64,000 nt of DNA, from the NCBI GenBank assembly GCA_044238605.1, contig JBIICY010000001.1, positions 186,001 to 250,000 on the forward strand, written 5' to 3'. Made by a program: the position numbers and the translations under genes. This stretch comes from UBA10438 sp044238605 (lineage in GTDB: Bacteria > Bacteroidota > Ignavibacteria > Kapaibacteriales > Kapaibacteriaceae). Shown here piece by piece: positions 8,986 through 18,000 of the stretch. Under the pieces are notes generated by a model, which did not search any database, was not told the DNA's origin, and saw only the letters and a list, made by a program, of their open reading frames with translations. Position 1 is the stretch's first letter. Each line of letters begins with the position of its first letter.

Positions 8986-9710
8986 GGTAATCGTCCAGCG
9001 AGGCCGCGAATCACAACGCTGGCGCAGGCTCCTCCAAACGCGGCTGGAATGTAGGGCACTGTTCCAAAGGCCGACTTCTTATTATTCGAACCGTCGGTAA
9101 ACATGAGCGATCCGTGTTCTGTTTCTTCGAGCGAGTATACGGCAGTAATGCCGTCGTAGATGCCTACGCGATGCAGGCGTTTTCTAACGAACCGGGCAAG
9201 CGGACATTTCTGTGACTGTGCAATATCGGCTATGCGGATCATTGTGGGGTCCATCTTGCCCCCTGCCCCCATACTGCTCACAATGCGAAAGCCCAGCCGA
9301 TGTGCAGCATGAAGCAGCGCCACTTTGGGCGCTAATGAGTCAATAGCATCAACGACAAAATCGAACGAGCCGGCAAGCAGGCGTTCAACGGTTCTAGGCG
9401 TGACGAACTCTCGTATAACCGTAAGCTGAAGGTCGGGATTAATATCACGAAGCCTCTCCCTCATTACCTCGGTCTTAAACCGTCCCTCTGTGCTACAAAG
9501 AGCAGGAAGCTGTCTGTTTCGGTTTGAAGGATCAACAACGTCTGCATCAACGATCGTCATCCTCCCGATGCCTGCACGAGCTATGAACTCTGCAGCAAAC
9601 GAGCCAACGCCGCCGAGACCTACAACGAGAACATGCTTATGTGAAAATTGGTCAACGGCCTCATCACCAAGTATCAGACGCGTGCGGGATGTCCATCCCG
9701 CATGGGTCAT
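8982..9710 (-). CDS. tcdA: tRNA threonylcarbamoyladenosine dehydratase TcdA
   Basis: A 242-residue ThiF/E1-like enzyme that uses ATP to cyclise t6A37 of tRNA to ct6A. The start RTRLILGDEAVDQF is typical of TcdA/CsdL. VLVVGLGGVGSFAAEFIARAGIG is the nucleotide-binding glycine loop, NRNRQLPAL the conserved E1-like Arg/Asn block, and VVDAIDSLAPKVALL the next family block. The AGGKMDPT and QKCPLARFVRKRL segments also match the family. I chose the ATG at 9710, overlapping the TatD stop as ATGA; a longer frame begins at 9752. It continues by a 4-base overlap into the MnmC-like gene. Confidence 0.92.
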   Translation of the reverse strand: MTHAGWTSRTRLILGDEAVDQFSHKHVLVVGLGGVGSFAAEFIARAGIGRMTIVDADVVDPSNRNRQLPALCSTEGRFKTEVMRERLRDINPDLQLTVIREFVTPRTVERLLAGSFDFVVDAIDSLAPKVALLHAAHRLGFRIVSSMGAGGKMDPTMIRIADIAQSQKCPLARFVRKRLHRVGIYDGITAVYSLEETEHGSLMFTDGSNNKKSAFGTVPYIPAAFGGACASVVIRGLAGRLP

Positions 9711-10363
9711 CGCTTGAAGACGGTTTCGAAATTCTGCTGCTGGATCGCGCATAGCTCTTGTGTGGTGATTCCGCGCAGTGTTGCAACGGCAGCATAGATA
9801 TCTTGAATGGCTCTGTCTTCATCATCAGTCTCGATCAACAGTCTGTCCGCCGGACACATTTTTAGTGCTTCGACTAGAGAGGGTGATTCACGCAGAACGG
9901 CTGGACCAAAAGAGAGGTACATTCCTGCATCAAGGCACTGTTTAGCAAGATCGGCCCCCTTCACAAACCCATGCAGCACCCACGGCTGGACGGGATTCAC
10001 AAAGCGATGGATACGAAGAAGCTCGTCATGCGCCTTAACACAATGGATGACAAGTGGTTTCGACACACGCTCAGCAAGGTCAGCAGTGTATTCAAACGCA
10101 TCAACCTGATGCTGCCACGGTGCATCACAAGCACGGTCTAGTCCTACTTCGCCGATACCAACAACGAGCTCTTCCTGTGTAAGGTCTTCAACGATGTCTA
10201 CTGCATCCCGCCAGTCTTCGGTAACATCCCAAGGATGCAGGCCAACAGTACAGATTCCGTCGGTTTCAAATACCTCTGTCGACGCAGAAATCCTCACGCA
10301 GACAAGTGTTGTTGTTGAAGGGTCGGGGGAACGACGATGCGAGTGGGCGTCGAAGTACGTCAT
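9707..10363 (-). CDS. TatD-family metal-dependent hydrolase
   Basis: A 218-residue TIM-barrel hydrolase. DAHSH near the N-terminus is the first metal-binding HxH. GIGEVGLD supplies the bridging Glu. HCVKAHDELL and LHGF give further metal His residues, and LLIETDDEDRA the catalytic Asp. Family members are Mg-dependent 3'-5' exonucleases or D-aminoacyl-tRNA-type deacylases; the substrate is unknown. The protein is shorter than E. coli TatD (about 260 residues), as in many Bacteroidota. It is the first gene of the seven-gene minus-strand operon ending in plsY. I found no convincing -7 box before it. Confidence 0.87.
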   Translation of the reverse strand: MTYFDAHSHRRSPDPSTTTLVCVRISASTEVFETDGICTVGLHPWDVTEDWRDAVDIVEDLTQEELVVGIGEVGLDRACDAPWQHQVDAFEYTADLAERVSKPLVIHCVKAHDELLRIHRFVNPVQPWVLHGFVKGADLAKQCLDAGMYLSFGPAVLRESPSLVEALKMCPADRLLIETDDEDRAIQDIYAAVATLRGITTQELCAIQQQNFETVFKR

Positions 10364-10447
10364 CAGGTAGTAGTGAGAAAGGCGTGAACTTGTATACGTG
10401 TTAGTGTTTCGGAAGGCTAAAATTAGAAAGTGTCAGGGAATCTATCG

Positions 10448-10858
10448 TCACACATCGGGTGCATCAGTATCTGAACTGCCCGATTCAACATTTGAACGAG
10501 CCTTTTTGGCCAGTGCCTCATACCGTTGCCGAAACTCATCGAGCTGAGATTCTTCCATTTCTTCGAGATCAAGCAAGGCGTTATGAGCCCCCTGTGTAGC
10601 CCGAATAAGTTCGTCAAGTTTCAGGTGCAGTGCTTCGGTGTCCCTGTTCTGTGTGTTCTGGATCAAAAAGACCATCAGAAAGGTAAGTATCGTAGTAGCA
10701 GTATTGATAACTAACTGCCAGGTATCACTGAAATCGAACATCGGACCTGTTACCACCCATACGGCGATGAGCGAGACTGCACCAACGAATACAATGGGTC
10801 TGCCGGTGATTCTTGCTGTGGTCTTGGCCACCGCCGAATACCACGATGAGGTGTTCAT
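10448..10858 (-). CDS. Low-affinity iron permease family membrane protein
   Basis: A 136-residue protein with two membrane helices (about residues 20-38 and 48-67). They are followed by a long charged helix (LHLKLDELIRATQGAHNALLDLEEMEE). The segment FLIQNTQNRDTEALHLKLDELI is the strong signature of PF04120, named after a yeast iron permease. Bacterial members are short, and transport has not been shown for most. The start is preceded by the -7 box TAAATTCG only 4 bases upstream, with TTG 19 bases before that and no ribosome-binding site, so the mRNA is predicted to be leaderless. It appears to be a single-gene unit. Confidence 0.85.
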   Translation of the reverse strand: MNTSSWYSAVAKTTARITGRPIVFVGAVSLIAVWVVTGPMFDFSDTWQLVINTATTILTFLMVFLIQNTQNRDTEALHLKLDELIRATQGAHNALLDLEEMEESQLDEFRQRYEALAKKARSNVESGSSDTDAPDV

Positions 10859-10862
10859 GGGG

Positions 10863-10892
10863 CGAATTTAGCACCTGGGTAGTGTGGTACAA
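10863..10892 (-). promoter_or_regulatory. Bacteroidota-type promoter, predicted leaderless
   Basis: On the minus strand TTG (10890-10892), a 19-base spacer and TAAATTCG (10863-10870) are followed by four C bases and the ATG at 10858. Spacing matches the -33/-7 arrangement of Bacteroidota promoters. The expected start of transcription falls on or next to the A of the ATG. Confidence 0.6.
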
Positions 10893-10902
10893 GACAAAAG
10901 AA

Positions 10903-10936
10903 CAGGGGCCAGACGGACAATGCCGTATGGCCCCTG
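10903..10936 (-). terminator. Intrinsic terminator after groEL
   Basis: Arms CAGGGGCCA and TGGCCCCTG (10903-10911, 10928-10936), with an inner ACGG/CCGT pair, form a strong hairpin 24 bases after the groEL stop. On the minus strand it is followed by a T-rich run (TTCTTTTGTCTTG), the usual form of a rho-independent terminator. Confidence 0.75.
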
Positions 10937-10959
10937 CGTATTGATTCAGTCAACGGTTC

Positions 10960-12588
10960 TTAGTACATGTCCATTCCGCCACCGTGTGGGTGCGGAGCAG
11001 CTTCCTTCTTCTCAGGTCGCTCAACGATGGTTGCTTCTGTTGTGATCAAGAGTGATGCAACAGATGCTGCATTCTCAAGAGCTACGCGTGATACCTTCGT
11101 TGGGTCGATAACACCTGCTTCGATCAGGTCTTCGAACTTCTCTGAGTAAGCGTTGTAACCAAACGTGCCAGTACCTTCCTTGATCTTGGCAACGATAACG
11201 GATCCTTCTAGGCCTGCGTTGTCGAGGATCTGACGGATTGGAGCTTCAACAGCACGACGGATGATATTGATACCCGTAACCTGATCGTTGTTCTCTGTTG
11301 TTAGGCCATCGAGCTTGCCGAGTGTGCGCAGATATGCAACACCGCCTCCAGGGACGATACCTTCTTCAACAGCTGCGCGCGTTGCATGCAATGCATCTTC
11401 AACACGTGCCTTCTTCTCCTTCATCTCAACTTCCGTTGCTGCACCGATCTTGAGAACGGCAACACCACCAGAGAGCTTAGCAAGACGCTCTTGAAGCTTC
11501 TCACGGTCGTAGTCGCTTGTAGTCTTGTCGATCTGAGCCTTGATCTCGTTGATACGCTTCTTGATATCATCCGAGCTTCCTGCACCTTCAACAATCGTTG
11601 TGTTGTCCTTATCGATTGCGATGCGCTTGGCTGTGCCAAGGTGCTGCAGTGTTGTGCTCTCGAGCTTATAACCCTTTTCTTCTGAGACAACCATACCACC
11701 GGTAAGGATGGCGATGTCTTCGAGCATGGCCTTACGGCGATCACCAAAACCTGGTGCCTTCACCGCTGCGATCTTGAGTGTGCCGCGTAGACGGTTTACA
11801 ACCAATGTTGCAAGTGCTTCGCCTTCGATGTCTTCTGCAATGATGAGCAGAGCGCGTCCGGCTTGTGCTGTCTTTTCGAGTACTGGTAGCAGATCCTTGA
11901 TCGCGCCAACCTTCTTGTCGTGGATCAGGATATACGGGTTCTCGAGTACGCATTCCATTGTGTCTGCATCGGTAACGAAGTACGGCGACAAATAACCGCG
12001 GTCGAACTGCATACCTTCTACTACATCAACGGATGTTTCGGTACCCTTAGCTTCTTCAACTGTGATAACGCCATCCTTGCCAACTCTATCCATTGCATCG
12101 GCGATCAAATTGCCGATTGTTGAATCGTTGTTTGCAGAGATCGTACCAACCTGAGCAATTTCTTTCTTGCCAGGGACCGGGCGCGATAGTTCGCGCAGAC
12201 CTTCATGAATCGCGAGAACGGCCATATCGATGCCGCGCTTCAGATCCATTGGATTTGCACCAGCTGTAACATTCTTGAGGCCTTCGGCTACGATTGCCTG
12301 AGCAAGTACTGTGGCCGTCGTTGTTCCGTCGCCAGCGATATCATTAGTCTTCGAAGCAACTTCACGAACCATCGATGCACCGAGGTTCTCGATCGGATCT
12401 TCAAGTTCTACTTCCTTCGCTACCGTTACACCGTCCTTGGTGATCGTAGGTGCGCCAAACTTTTTGTCGATAACAACGTTGCGTCCCTTTGGACCCAATG
12501 TTACCTTCACTGCATCTGCGAGTTGATCTACACCGCGCTTGAGAGCGGCACGAGCGTCAACGTCAAACGTTATGATCTTACTTGCCAT
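10960..12588 (-). CDS. groEL: Chaperonin GroEL (Hsp60)
   Basis: A 542-residue chaperonin that folds proteins in an ATP-driven double ring with GroES. Conserved blocks are clear: VTLGPKGRNVVIDKKFGAPTIT near the N-terminus, DVVEGMQFDRGYLSPYF, APGFGDRRKAMLEDIA and EEGIVPGGGVAYLR. The tail is short and ends HPHGGGMDMY, so the usual flexible GGM repeat is almost absent. The gene lies 50 bases downstream of groES and shares its heat-shock control through CIRCE. A terminator hairpin follows. It contains no copies of the AAGGGGC motif common elsewhere in the window, possibly because codon choice is constrained in a highly expressed gene. Confidence 0.98.
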   Translation of the reverse strand: MASKIITFDVDARAALKRGVDQLADAVKVTLGPKGRNVVIDKKFGAPTITKDGVTVAKEVELEDPIENLGASMVREVASKTNDIAGDGTTTATVLAQAIVAEGLKNVTAGANPMDLKRGIDMAVLAIHEGLRELSRPVPGKKEIAQVGTISANNDSTIGNLIADAMDRVGKDGVITVEEAKGTETSVDVVEGMQFDRGYLSPYFVTDADTMECVLENPYILIHDKKVGAIKDLLPVLEKTAQAGRALLIIAEDIEGEALATLVVNRLRGTLKIAAVKAPGFGDRRKAMLEDIAILTGGMVVSEEKGYKLESTTLQHLGTAKRIAIDKDNTTIVEGAGSSDDIKKRINEIKAQIDKTTSDYDREKLQERLAKLSGGVAVLKIGAATEVEMKEKKARVEDALHATRAAVEEGIVPGGGVAYLRTLGKLDGLTTENNDQVTGINIIRRAVEAPIRQILDNAGLEGSVIVAKIKEGTGTFGYNAYSEKFEDLIEAGVIDPTKVSRVALENAASVASLLITTEATIVERPEKKEAAPHPHGGGMDMY

Positions 12589-12638
12589 TTCGAGATTTCC
12601 TTATGTTTTGTAATTCTAAGTGATGGAAGGAGCTGATG

Positions 12639-12926
12639 TTACTTGACGATGCCGAAAATGTCGGCTTCGCGCATGATCAAATAATCTTCACCATCGATGC
12701 TGATCTCTGTTCCGGCATACTTGCCGTACAGAACCTTATCGCCTACCTTCACCTGGATTGGTGTTACCGAACCGCTCTCGAGCTGCTTACCAGCTCCAAC
12801 GGCTACGATCGTACCTTGCATCGGCTTTTCTTTTGCCGTATCAGGGATGATAATGCCACCCTTTGTTACTTCTTCTGCTTCCGCAGGCTTAACGAGCACA
12901 CGATCGTGCAACGGTGTTAGACTCAT
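12639..12926 (-). CDS. groES: Co-chaperonin GroES
   Basis: A 95-residue heptamer-forming lid of the GroEL chamber. The start MSLTPLHDRVLVKPAEAEE is preceded by GGAGG 6 bases upstream, which decides against the longer frame beginning at 12974. The mobile loop (KGGIIIPDTAKEKPMQG) and the C-terminal GKYAGTEISIDGEDYLIMREADIFGI are canonical. It is the first gene of groESL, about 70 bases downstream of the CIRCE operator. Confidence 0.98.
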   Translation of the reverse strand: MSLTPLHDRVLVKPAEAEEVTKGGIIIPDTAKEKPMQGTIVAVGAGKQLESGSVTPIQVKVGDKVLYGKYAGTEISIDGEDYLIMREADIFGIVK

Positions 12927-12996
12927 GGATTCCTCCAAGGAATTTGTGTTGTAAAAATGAATACTGTACAGCAATGAGATCCGCAGTGACGTTTTG

Positions 12997-13023
12997 TTAG
13001 CACTCTTCGTTTACGAGTGCTAA
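12997..13023. promoter_or_regulatory. CIRCE operator (HrcA binding site)
   Basis: A perfect inverted repeat TTAGCACTC-N9-GAGTGCTAA, identical to the CIRCE consensus, lies 71 bases upstream of groES. HrcA represses groESL here until heat shock. hrcA itself is not in the window. A clear -7 box between CIRCE and groES was not found. Confidence 0.97.
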
Positions 13024-13144
13024 CAATGTTTACTGCGACGCGAAATTATTGGTAAGGGGGCTTGTCAACAAGTGAAAAGATGGCAACGTCCAGCTATAAA
13101 TACTGCCATACTTTCACGCTATATGCCATATTGGCGCACCGATC

Positions 13145-13924
13145 TTAAAAAACCACCCCAAACAGTGCGTCAATCACAAGAATACTGGCGGCGGATATTG
13201 TAAATGCACGAACGGTGGACTTCCCAACGCCCTCTGCTCCACCGTCGGTTTGGAAACCTACGTGACAACCAATGATGGCCGTAAAGCCTCCAAATACAAA
13301 TGACTTGATCACGCCGCGCGCGATCTCTTCGATACTGAAGAATTGCTGGATCGACAGGAAGAACGTTGGTACGCTGAATCCAAACTTTATGCTCGTCAGA
13401 GCATACGCCCCCACAAGGGCAACGGCATTCGAAAAAATTGCCAATACTGGCATCATTGTTATTGCCGCCATTACGCGAGGCATACCCAGGTAGCGGGATT
13501 TATCGATGGCCATCATATCAAGGGCATCTATCTGCTCGGAAACCTTCATGGTTCCTATCTGTGCAGCGATGGCACCTCCTACGCGTCCAGCGATAACAAG
13601 TGCTGTTAGCACAGGTGTAAGCTCTGTAAACACCACAGTAGCAATGGAACCACCAATAAAGGGGCGGGCGATACCAATCAGATTGAACTTGGCAAAGAGA
13701 TTAGTTGCCTGAAGTGCGGCAATAGCACCTGTAAAAGAGCCTACGAGGACCACAAGCGGTAGCGAGTCCGATCCCACGATCTTCATTTGTTCGAGGACTA
13801 GCCCCCTATCCTTGAAGACACGAGGGAAATACCGTATGATGTTTCCCAAAAGTTGAATGATCTGTCCTACCTCGGTCAGGATAGAAAGAACGATGCGGCC
13901 AAAGCCGGAAAGAAAGTTCGTCAT
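13145..13924 (-). CDS. mlaE: MlaE-family ABC transporter permease
   Basis: A 259-residue inner-membrane permease of the Mla phospholipid/sterol transport systems (PF02405). It has five or six helices. Family blocks are LVGSFTGAIAALQA, ELTPVLTALVIAGRVGGAIAAQIGTMKVSEQIDALDMMAIDKSRYLGMPRV (the cytoplasmic coupling loop), and GVIKSFVFGGFTAIIGCHVGFQTDGGAEGVGKSTVRAF at the C-terminus. The ATPase (MlaF) and MCE protein (MlaD) are not adjacent: the next gene upstream ends in a terminator hairpin, and downstream lies groES. The genes for its partners must be elsewhere, as often in this phylum. Confidence 0.92.
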   Translation of the reverse strand: MTNFLSGFGRIVLSILTEVGQIIQLLGNIIRYFPRVFKDRGLVLEQMKIVGSDSLPLVVLVGSFTGAIAALQATNLFAKFNLIGIARPFIGGSIATVVFTELTPVLTALVIAGRVGGAIAAQIGTMKVSEQIDALDMMAIDKSRYLGMPRVMAAITMMPVLAIFSNAVALVGAYALTSIKFGFSVPTFFLSIQQFFSIEEIARGVIKSFVFGGFTAIIGCHVGFQTDGGAEGVGKSTVRAFTISAASILVIDALFGVVF

Positions 13925-13943
13925 AGGTGATGCAATCTACGAC

Positions 13944-13976
13944 GATGCCCATCGCTGCAGTGCAACGATGGGCATC
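13944..13976. terminator. Hairpin between the LTxxQ lipoprotein gene and mlaE
   Basis: A perfect 11-bp stem (GATGCCCATCG / CGATGGGCATC) with an 11-base loop lies 37 bases after the lipoprotein stop. It probably ends transcription of that gene on the minus strand. The T-tract there is poor (the plus-strand side has TTTG), so it may act as an attenuator or mRNA 3'-end stabiliser instead. Confidence 0.55.
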
Positions 13977-14012
13977 TTTGAGTACTAATTCGTGGATTTG
14001 TCGTTGTTATGC

Positions 14013-14747
14013 TTAGCCGCGACCACGTCCACCAGTGTCGCCACGCTTATCGTCGTCCTTATCGCCACCCTTGTCGCCGCCCTTGTCGCCATCACGTGGA
14101 CCCTTACCACCGTCTGGCTTGCGGTCACCACGAGCTGCAAGGAACTTCTCAAGAATAGCTACCTGATCTTCTGTAAGGATGCTCCTCAAGCCAGCAAGGA
14201 ATGCTTCATCACAGGCCTTCATTGCTTCACGAGCTGCTGCGCGCTCAGGAAGATTCTTCAGAGCTTCGCGAGTAGCAGCGTTGATACCACGGATAGCTGC
14301 ACGGGCTTCTTCCTTTGTCTTTGTGCCTGCTGCAACTTCTGCCTTGATGGCTTCGCGTTCAGCTTGTGCACTTTTCAGGATAGCACGCTCAGCTGCACGA
14401 AGTGCTTGGAGAGCCTCTGTTGCGCAAGCCTTGTGAGCTTCCTGCAATTCAGCTACTCGCGCATTTTGCCGTTCTGTCAGGTTAAGAGCTGCGAGCAGAC
14501 GATCAAATGGGCTGCGAACGCCGCGCTTATCATTGTCTGGACGCGCTTCAACCGCCATAGGCAAATCAAGTGTAGCATCGACAAACTCGATTGGAGCACC
14601 GTTCAACTCAAACGTTGTTGGGAGTTCCATTGTGATCGCTGCTGGATCTGCTGGACATGTCCCGAAATCGGAGCAGGCCGTTAGTCCAAGTGCTGCTGCT
14701 GAGAACGCTGCAAGGGCAAAAGCCTTGAATACATTGTTCTTTTTCAT
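14013..14747 (-). CDS. Lipoprotein with LTxxQ (Spy/CpxP-like) helical domain
   Basis: A 244-residue protein from the ATG at 14747 (MKKNNVFKAFALAAF). An AAGGG ribosome site lies upstream; the frame extends to 14843 but without one. The signal peptide ends in a lipobox (GLTAC). The body is Ala/Glu/Arg-rich helix with LTERQNARVAELQEAH and, later, LTEDQVAILEKF. This pair of LTxxQ motifs is typical of periplasmic Spy/CpxP-like stress chaperones. The C-terminus is a low-complexity Gly/Asp/Lys tail with repeated GGDK units. I infer an envelope-anchored protein with a Spy-like fold. Partners and regulation are unknown. Confidence 0.75.
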   Translation of the reverse strand: MKKNNVFKAFALAAFSAAALGLTACSDFGTCPADPAAITMELPTTFELNGAPIEFVDATLDLPMAVEARPDNDKRGVRSPFDRLLAALNLTERQNARVAELQEAHKACATEALQALRAAERAILKSAQAEREAIKAEVAAGTKTKEEARAAIRGINAATREALKNLPERAAAREAMKACDEAFLAGLRSILTEDQVAILEKFLAARGDRKPDGGKGPRDGDKGGDKGGDKDDDKRGDTGGRGRG

Positions 14748-15005
14748 AATTGTACCCTTAAAAAAAGGTGGGTGAATTGATTGCCGTGTCGTGTGTGCTG
14801 CTTCAGACGCTGCTGGTATGCTGTTTGGTTTAAACCTAACCATGCAGGTGAACCGGATCTACGGGGAAGAAACCACCAAAACAGGAATGGTTACAACTCC
14901 TTGACCAAAAATCTGCTTTTTTTCATTGGTACGTCAAATTCAGTAACATGCAGGCCTGAAAAACGTCGTACAGCACGTATTGCCCACCTAATTGGACCCA
15001 CAACA

Positions 15006-18000
15006 ATGCGATCAACCGTTGTTTTATTACTTACGGTACTTCAAACACTCGCTGCGAGTGCCGCGCTGATGCCCGGACAGGACGCCTATATGGTGCGCCG
15101 CGAAGCTGTGACGCTGCCCTCTGGCCGCATCCGCCCGGCTACCGTACTGAAAATCGAGCGCCCGTCCATCGGCACGTATGTTCAGGGCATGGTTTTGGTA
15201 AAAACGAAGGCCTCGCACGGAATGATGCGCGGACTGGGCACGCTGTCGGAAAGCCCCTTAAATAGGGATCTGGCTAGCTTGAACGTACAGAATATCCACT
15301 CAGCATTCGAGTCTGTTCGCGACGCAGAGCTAAGCTCCAGCATCGGACTTGACAGGGTATACCGCATCACCTACACAGAGCCACTCGACGCCTTTGATGC
15401 CTGTGCTAAACTGATGGATAATCCCGATGTTGAATATGCCGTGCCTGTGCGGATACACCAGCTCTTCCACACCCCGAACGACACAAGGTACTCCACGCAG
15501 CCGTGGATGGCTCAGATGGGACTCGAAAAGGCCTGGGACATCAACAAGGGGGCTTCAACGGTGCTCATCGCCATCATTGATTCCGGAACAGACTGGCAGC
15601 ACGAAGATCTTACGGCAAACATCTGGACAAACACCAAGGAGATACCGTCAAACAACAAGGATGATGACGGGAATGGCTTCGTGGACGACGTGCGTGGCTG
15701 GGATTTTGTGGGCAATATCTCAGCAACCGAGGCACAAAGCGGCATTACGAAGGCAGACAACGATGCCCGAATTGTGAGTGGAGTTACCGTAAATGACAAC
15801 AACGGTCACGGTACTATCGTTGGTGGCTGCGCTGGTGCAACCACAAACAACGCGAAGGGCGTTGCCAGTACTGGGTACAACTGCCGGATCATTCCTATAA
15901 AGATCGGATCGGACAATGCGTCTGTCCGCGGTCTTCTTCGTGGCTATGAAGCTATTGCGTACGCAGCTGATCTTGGCGCACATATCATTAACTGTTCATG
16001 GGGCGGCCCCGGCATCGATCCGGGAGCGCAGGACATCATTGACTATGCCACAGGCAAAGGCTCGCTGGTTGTTGCAGCATCTGGAAACGATGGGCTCAAC
16101 AACGACTCATACCTACAGTCACCGTCAAGCCTCGACGGCGTACTCAGCGTTGGAGCATGCAACGGCGGCAATCGAGTTTCGAGCTTCTCGAACTACGGCA
16201 TGAATGTGGCGGTCTATGCCCCAGGTGAGAATATTCTTAGCACAGCTCATGGTAATCAGTACCGCGCCGCTTCGGGAACCTCGTTCTCGAGCCCCCTTAC
16301 ATCAGGTATTGCAGGACTCGTAAAGGCGCTGCACCCAGATTGGACACCTGAGATGATCTATGCGCAGATTCGTGGAACTGTTGACATGCTTACAGGCGTC
16401 TCAACAACAAACCGTCGCCTGTACTGGGGTCGGGTAAATGCAGAACGCGCGCTTAAGACCAATGCTTCGTTTACATCGGGAGACCGCATGCCGGGTATCG
16501 TGCTTAAGTCCGCCAGCATTGGCGGATCTGCAACAGGCAAGATCACGAGCTACGACAGAACCACAATTCGTGTTACACTCAAGAATGTTCTCGCCGATGC
16601 ATCCAATGTCATGGCAACGGCAACTGTTCTTGACGGTCAGGTAAAGCAGTATACCACAAGCTCGATTTCTTTCGGAACCATTGCACGCAATGCCGAGGGT
16701 CAGGCCTCATTCGATATTCAGCTTGATGAGAAGTTCCCGTGGTACTCCCATTCCATCAGCATCTCACTTTCGATCAGCAGCGGCACCTATACAAATCACG
16801 AGATTGTGACTGTGCCCGTGGATCTGTCTACGACAAACTCATTCTCGATGATCGCACAAGTTCCGGGCGCTACATGGGATAAGGTGGACTACACAGACGA
16901 TGGTGCACTCTATGCTGCCGGACAATACTTCGGGCAAAGGGCAATTCTGCGCGCTGTAGGCGGCGCTGGTGGTCTTGTTACTCCTCCGTTTACACCTGCG
17001 GCGTTGGACGCCGTAACTGCAAACCAACTGGTGATCGGGGGACTTAACAGCGGCAAAGCATCTGTGTCTCGCTCAACAAATGGTGGAGGTTCATGGTCAA
17101 CTACAGACATCAGTGCATATGCCACGTCTGTTGTTGGCGTTGTAATGTTCGACGCTTCTGCTGGAATTGCTGTTGGCAATCCTGTGTCTGGGAAGTTTGG
17201 AATTGGCCGAACGACAAATGGTGGTGGCGCATGGGCCCAGGCAACCGGGTCTCCAATTTCTACAACCAATGAGACGATCGTTCCTGGAAGTGTTACTTCA
17301 TGGGGCGATGCCGTGTGGTTTGGAACGTCCACTGGACGCGTGATCTACTCCCTCAATAAGGGTCAGACATGGGCCCAGGGTTCTCTTGGTGTTTCCGGTG
17401 CAAGAATCGTTTCGATTGCATTCCGGGACAGTACCAATGGAGTGATGCTCTACCGCACGTCAAGTGCAAATGATGCACCGTACCGCACTGCCTATTCAGC
17501 TAACGGTGGACTGAACTGGAAGGCTGTTGCAGTGGACATCAATACATGGGGTGTTACACCAGTCCTAGTGGCAGCGAACCCAGGACATCACGTGCTTGTC
17601 TGCTCAAGGGGAGAGGTGTTTGCATCGGACAATAGCGGACAAGACTGGACACCTGTCCTGTCAAAACCGGTATCTGGCGTCCGTGCAGCTTCTGCAAACG
17701 TGGTGAGCAGGCCAACCGTTGTTTTTGCTGGCGATGAGGTGGGTGCACTTCAGTATCGCTATGCAGGGATCAACGGCCCAAAACTCCCTTCATTTACGGC
17801 AACAGAAGTTGCTTTTGGCAACATGGAGCCCGGACAAAACCGCACCCGTACGGCAACCGTGCGCAACAGCGGCACATCAGACCTTACCATTAGCTCGTTT
17901 GATATCGCACCACAGGGTGCAACTCCTGCAGCTGCCTTCACGATAACAACACCGCCGAAGACAACGGTACTCGCAGGCAGCACGATCACCATTCCGCTTC

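Noticed and set aside
11386..12636. Plus-strand open frames opposite groEL/groES (for example 12205-12636)
   Set aside because: They are antisense shadows of highly conserved chaperonin codons, without start signals or domain-like composition.
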